Assembly: GCA_002390045.1 (NCBI GenBank)
Contig: DGSB01000087.1
Coordinates: 1-7,174, forward strand
DNA: 7,174 nt
From: Fibrobacter sp. UBA4373
GTDB lineage: Bacteria; Fibrobacterota; Fibrobacteria; Fibrobacterales; Fibrobacteraceae
Direction of reading: 5' to 3'
Shown here: in pieces, positions 6,105-7,174 of the stretch
Layout: every line of letters begins with the position of its first letter
Position numbering within the stretch: the stretch's first letter is position 1
The notes under the pieces: generated by a model
What the model was told of the DNA's origin: nothing
What the model saw: only the letters and a program-made list of their open reading frames with translations
Database searches by the model: none
Program-made: the position numbers and the translations under genes

Positions 6105-7174
6105 ACTTAAAATTGCAAAGCATGTCGCCGACAACACCGATGCGCATGCGTTATTCTTTGTCAAAAAGGCCGTTCAATTCTCCTCGGTCCTGACCGAAAA
6201 CGGAGAAGTCCAAGCCGCGAACGTCCTGGAAGAAATCGAAAAAGGCATCTGCGAAGATCTGGAAATCGTTGAAATCGATGGTCACAAGACGATCTTTGTG
6301 AACGCCGCCAAGGAACGTGGACTTTCCTCCCTGGATCATCTGCGGATGGCAGGTTACCGCCTTGGAAAACGCGCCGCCCAAAAGCAGTTCAAAACGGTCA
6401 AGCTTCTTCTTGCCGATGCCGCAGACGAACAGGTCAAAGCGATTTTCCACGGTCTGTATTACAGCGCCTACAAATTCAACAAGTACAAGACGAAGCCCGC
6501 CAAGGACTTCACCGTGACGTTCGACATTGAAGCGGATGTCCGTGCCAAAGACTTTGAACGGATCGCTGCAGAAGTCGCCGTGGAACAGCATTACACGAGC
6601 CTCGCCAAGGATCTCGTGAATACGGTCGGTTCCGACCTTTACCCCGAAGCCTTTGCCCATATCGCCATTCGCGAAGCCCATAAGGTTTCCGGAGTTGCCA
6701 TTTCGATTTTAAATCCGAGAATTCTTGCCAAGGAAGGCTTTAACGGTCTGTTGACTGTCGGTGCCGGAAGCCGTTTTGAACCGTGCATGGTCAAGCTCAC
6801 CTACAGCCCGAAGAACGCCCCCAAGGACAAGCATCTCGCGATTGTCGGCAAGGGCATTACCTTTGACACCGGCGGAATTTCGTTAAAACCGGCCAAGGGC
6901 ATGAAGGAAATGCAAAGCGACATGTCGGGCGCAGCCGCTGCCCTTGCAGCCATCTGTGCTGCAGCAGAGCTCAAGCTTCCACTCAAGATATCCGCTTACC
7001 TCTGCCTCGCCGAAAACCGCATCGGTTCCGGAGCCGTACTCCCGGGCGACATCTTCAAAGCGAAGAACGGCAAGACCGTCATGGTGGACAACACCGACGC
7101 CGAAGGACGCCTTGTGCTTTCGGACGGCATCTGTGCCGCAGCAGAAAATGGCGCCACCCACATCGTGGACTTGG
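6097..7174 (+). CDS. pepA: Leucyl aminopeptidase, M17 family (N-terminal part, C-terminus beyond window)
   Basis: This is a cytoplasmic two-metal aminopeptidase that releases N-terminal residues from peptides. The first 359 codons are present out of a usual length near 500. The N-terminal domain (about 1-165) is weakly conserved, as usual for M17. The catalytic domain is unmistakable: VGKGITFDTGG (250-260) gives the ligands Lys252 and Asp257, MQSDMSGA (272-279) gives Asp275, and NTDAEGRL (332-339) gives Asp334 and Glu336, with Arg338 as the bicarbonate-site arginine. Lys264 in ISLKPAKGM matches the second active-site lysine. All expected metal ligands of E. coli PepA are conserved. The start is the only ATG that fits, and the upstream frame has no ATG, GTG or TTG back to a stop at 5980. 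It has no normally spaced Shine-Dalgarno, only AGG one base before the ATG, which is odd and may imply coupling to the overlapping small ORF. It is transcribed divergently from the hydrolase gene. Confidence 0.95.
   Translation, partial: MIKLKIAKHVADNTDAHALFFVKKAVQFSSVLTENGEVQAANVLEEIEKGICEDLEIVEIDGHKTIFVNAAKERGLSSLDHLRMAGYRLGKRAAQKQFKTVKLLLADAADEQVKAIFHGLYYSAYKFNKYKTKPAKDFTVTFDIEADVRAKDFERIAAEVAVEQHYTSLAKDLVNTVGSDLYPEAFAHIAIREAHKVSGVAISILNPRILAKEGFNGLLTVGAGSRFEPCMVKLTYSPKNAPKDKHLAIVGKGITFDTGGISLKPAKGMKEMQSDMSGAAAALAAICAAAELKLPLKISAYLCLAENRIGSGAVLPGDIFKAKNGKTVMVDNTDAEGRLVLSDGICAAAENGATHIVDL

Noticed and set aside
6151..6681. Minus-strand open frame (176 codons) opposite pepA
   Set aside because: It is antisense to the intact aminopeptidase frame and starts inside it without an SD.
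1..7174. Search for a multi-gene novel system such as defence, mobile element, CRISPR or biosynthetic cluster
   Set aside because: The genes are housekeeping enzymes plus a polysaccharide-degrading enzyme in separate transcription units. No spaced repeats, transposase, integrase, tRNA or nuclease/toxin signatures are visible.

Overview
The window looks like chromosomal DNA from a Fibrobacter-type rumen or gut bacterium (FCB group). The main evidence is a secreted glycoside hydrolase that carries a family 6 carbohydrate-binding module and a C-terminal segment resembling a type IX secretion sorting domain. This architecture is common in Fibrobacter. It sits among housekeeping genes of moderate GC content. 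The genus assignment is an inference from protein style; no rRNA or other marker gene is present. There are no tRNA genes, insertion sequences, CRISPR arrays or phage genes.

Layout from left to right: (1) the 5' three quarters of lysS (class II lysyl-tRNA synthetase) on the minus strand, running off the left edge; (2) a strong rho-independent terminator in the lysS upstream gap, oriented for minus-strand transcription; (3) a minus-strand two-gene unit in which a phosphoglucomutase/phosphomannomutase-family enzyme is followed, after 22 nt, by an unrecognised secreted Ala/Lys/Arg-rich protein that ends just before that terminator; (4) a 160-nt gap with a perfect inverted repeat; (5) a 644-residue minus-strand secreted glycoside hydrolase (clan GH-A-like catalytic domain, beta-sandwich, CBM6, sorting-like tail); (6) a 165-nt divergent gap holding a possible 31-codon leader ORF with a near-ideal ribosome-binding site; (7) the first 359 codons of a leucyl aminopeptidase (pepA family) on the plus strand, running off the right edge.

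Functionally the region is mostly ordinary metabolism. The mutase would interconvert hexose 1- and 6-phosphates derived from cellulose or hemicellulose breakdown or glycogen turnover. The secreted hydrolase would act on plant polysaccharide outside the cell, and lysS and pepA are housekeeping. The genes appear to be four separate transcription units, not one system. I see no convincing undescribed multi-gene system. The points most worth a second look are the secreted companion of the mutase, with a duplicated C-terminal motif; the family placement of the hydrolase; and the possible leader ORF with its SD-masking hairpin, which overlaps the pepA start.
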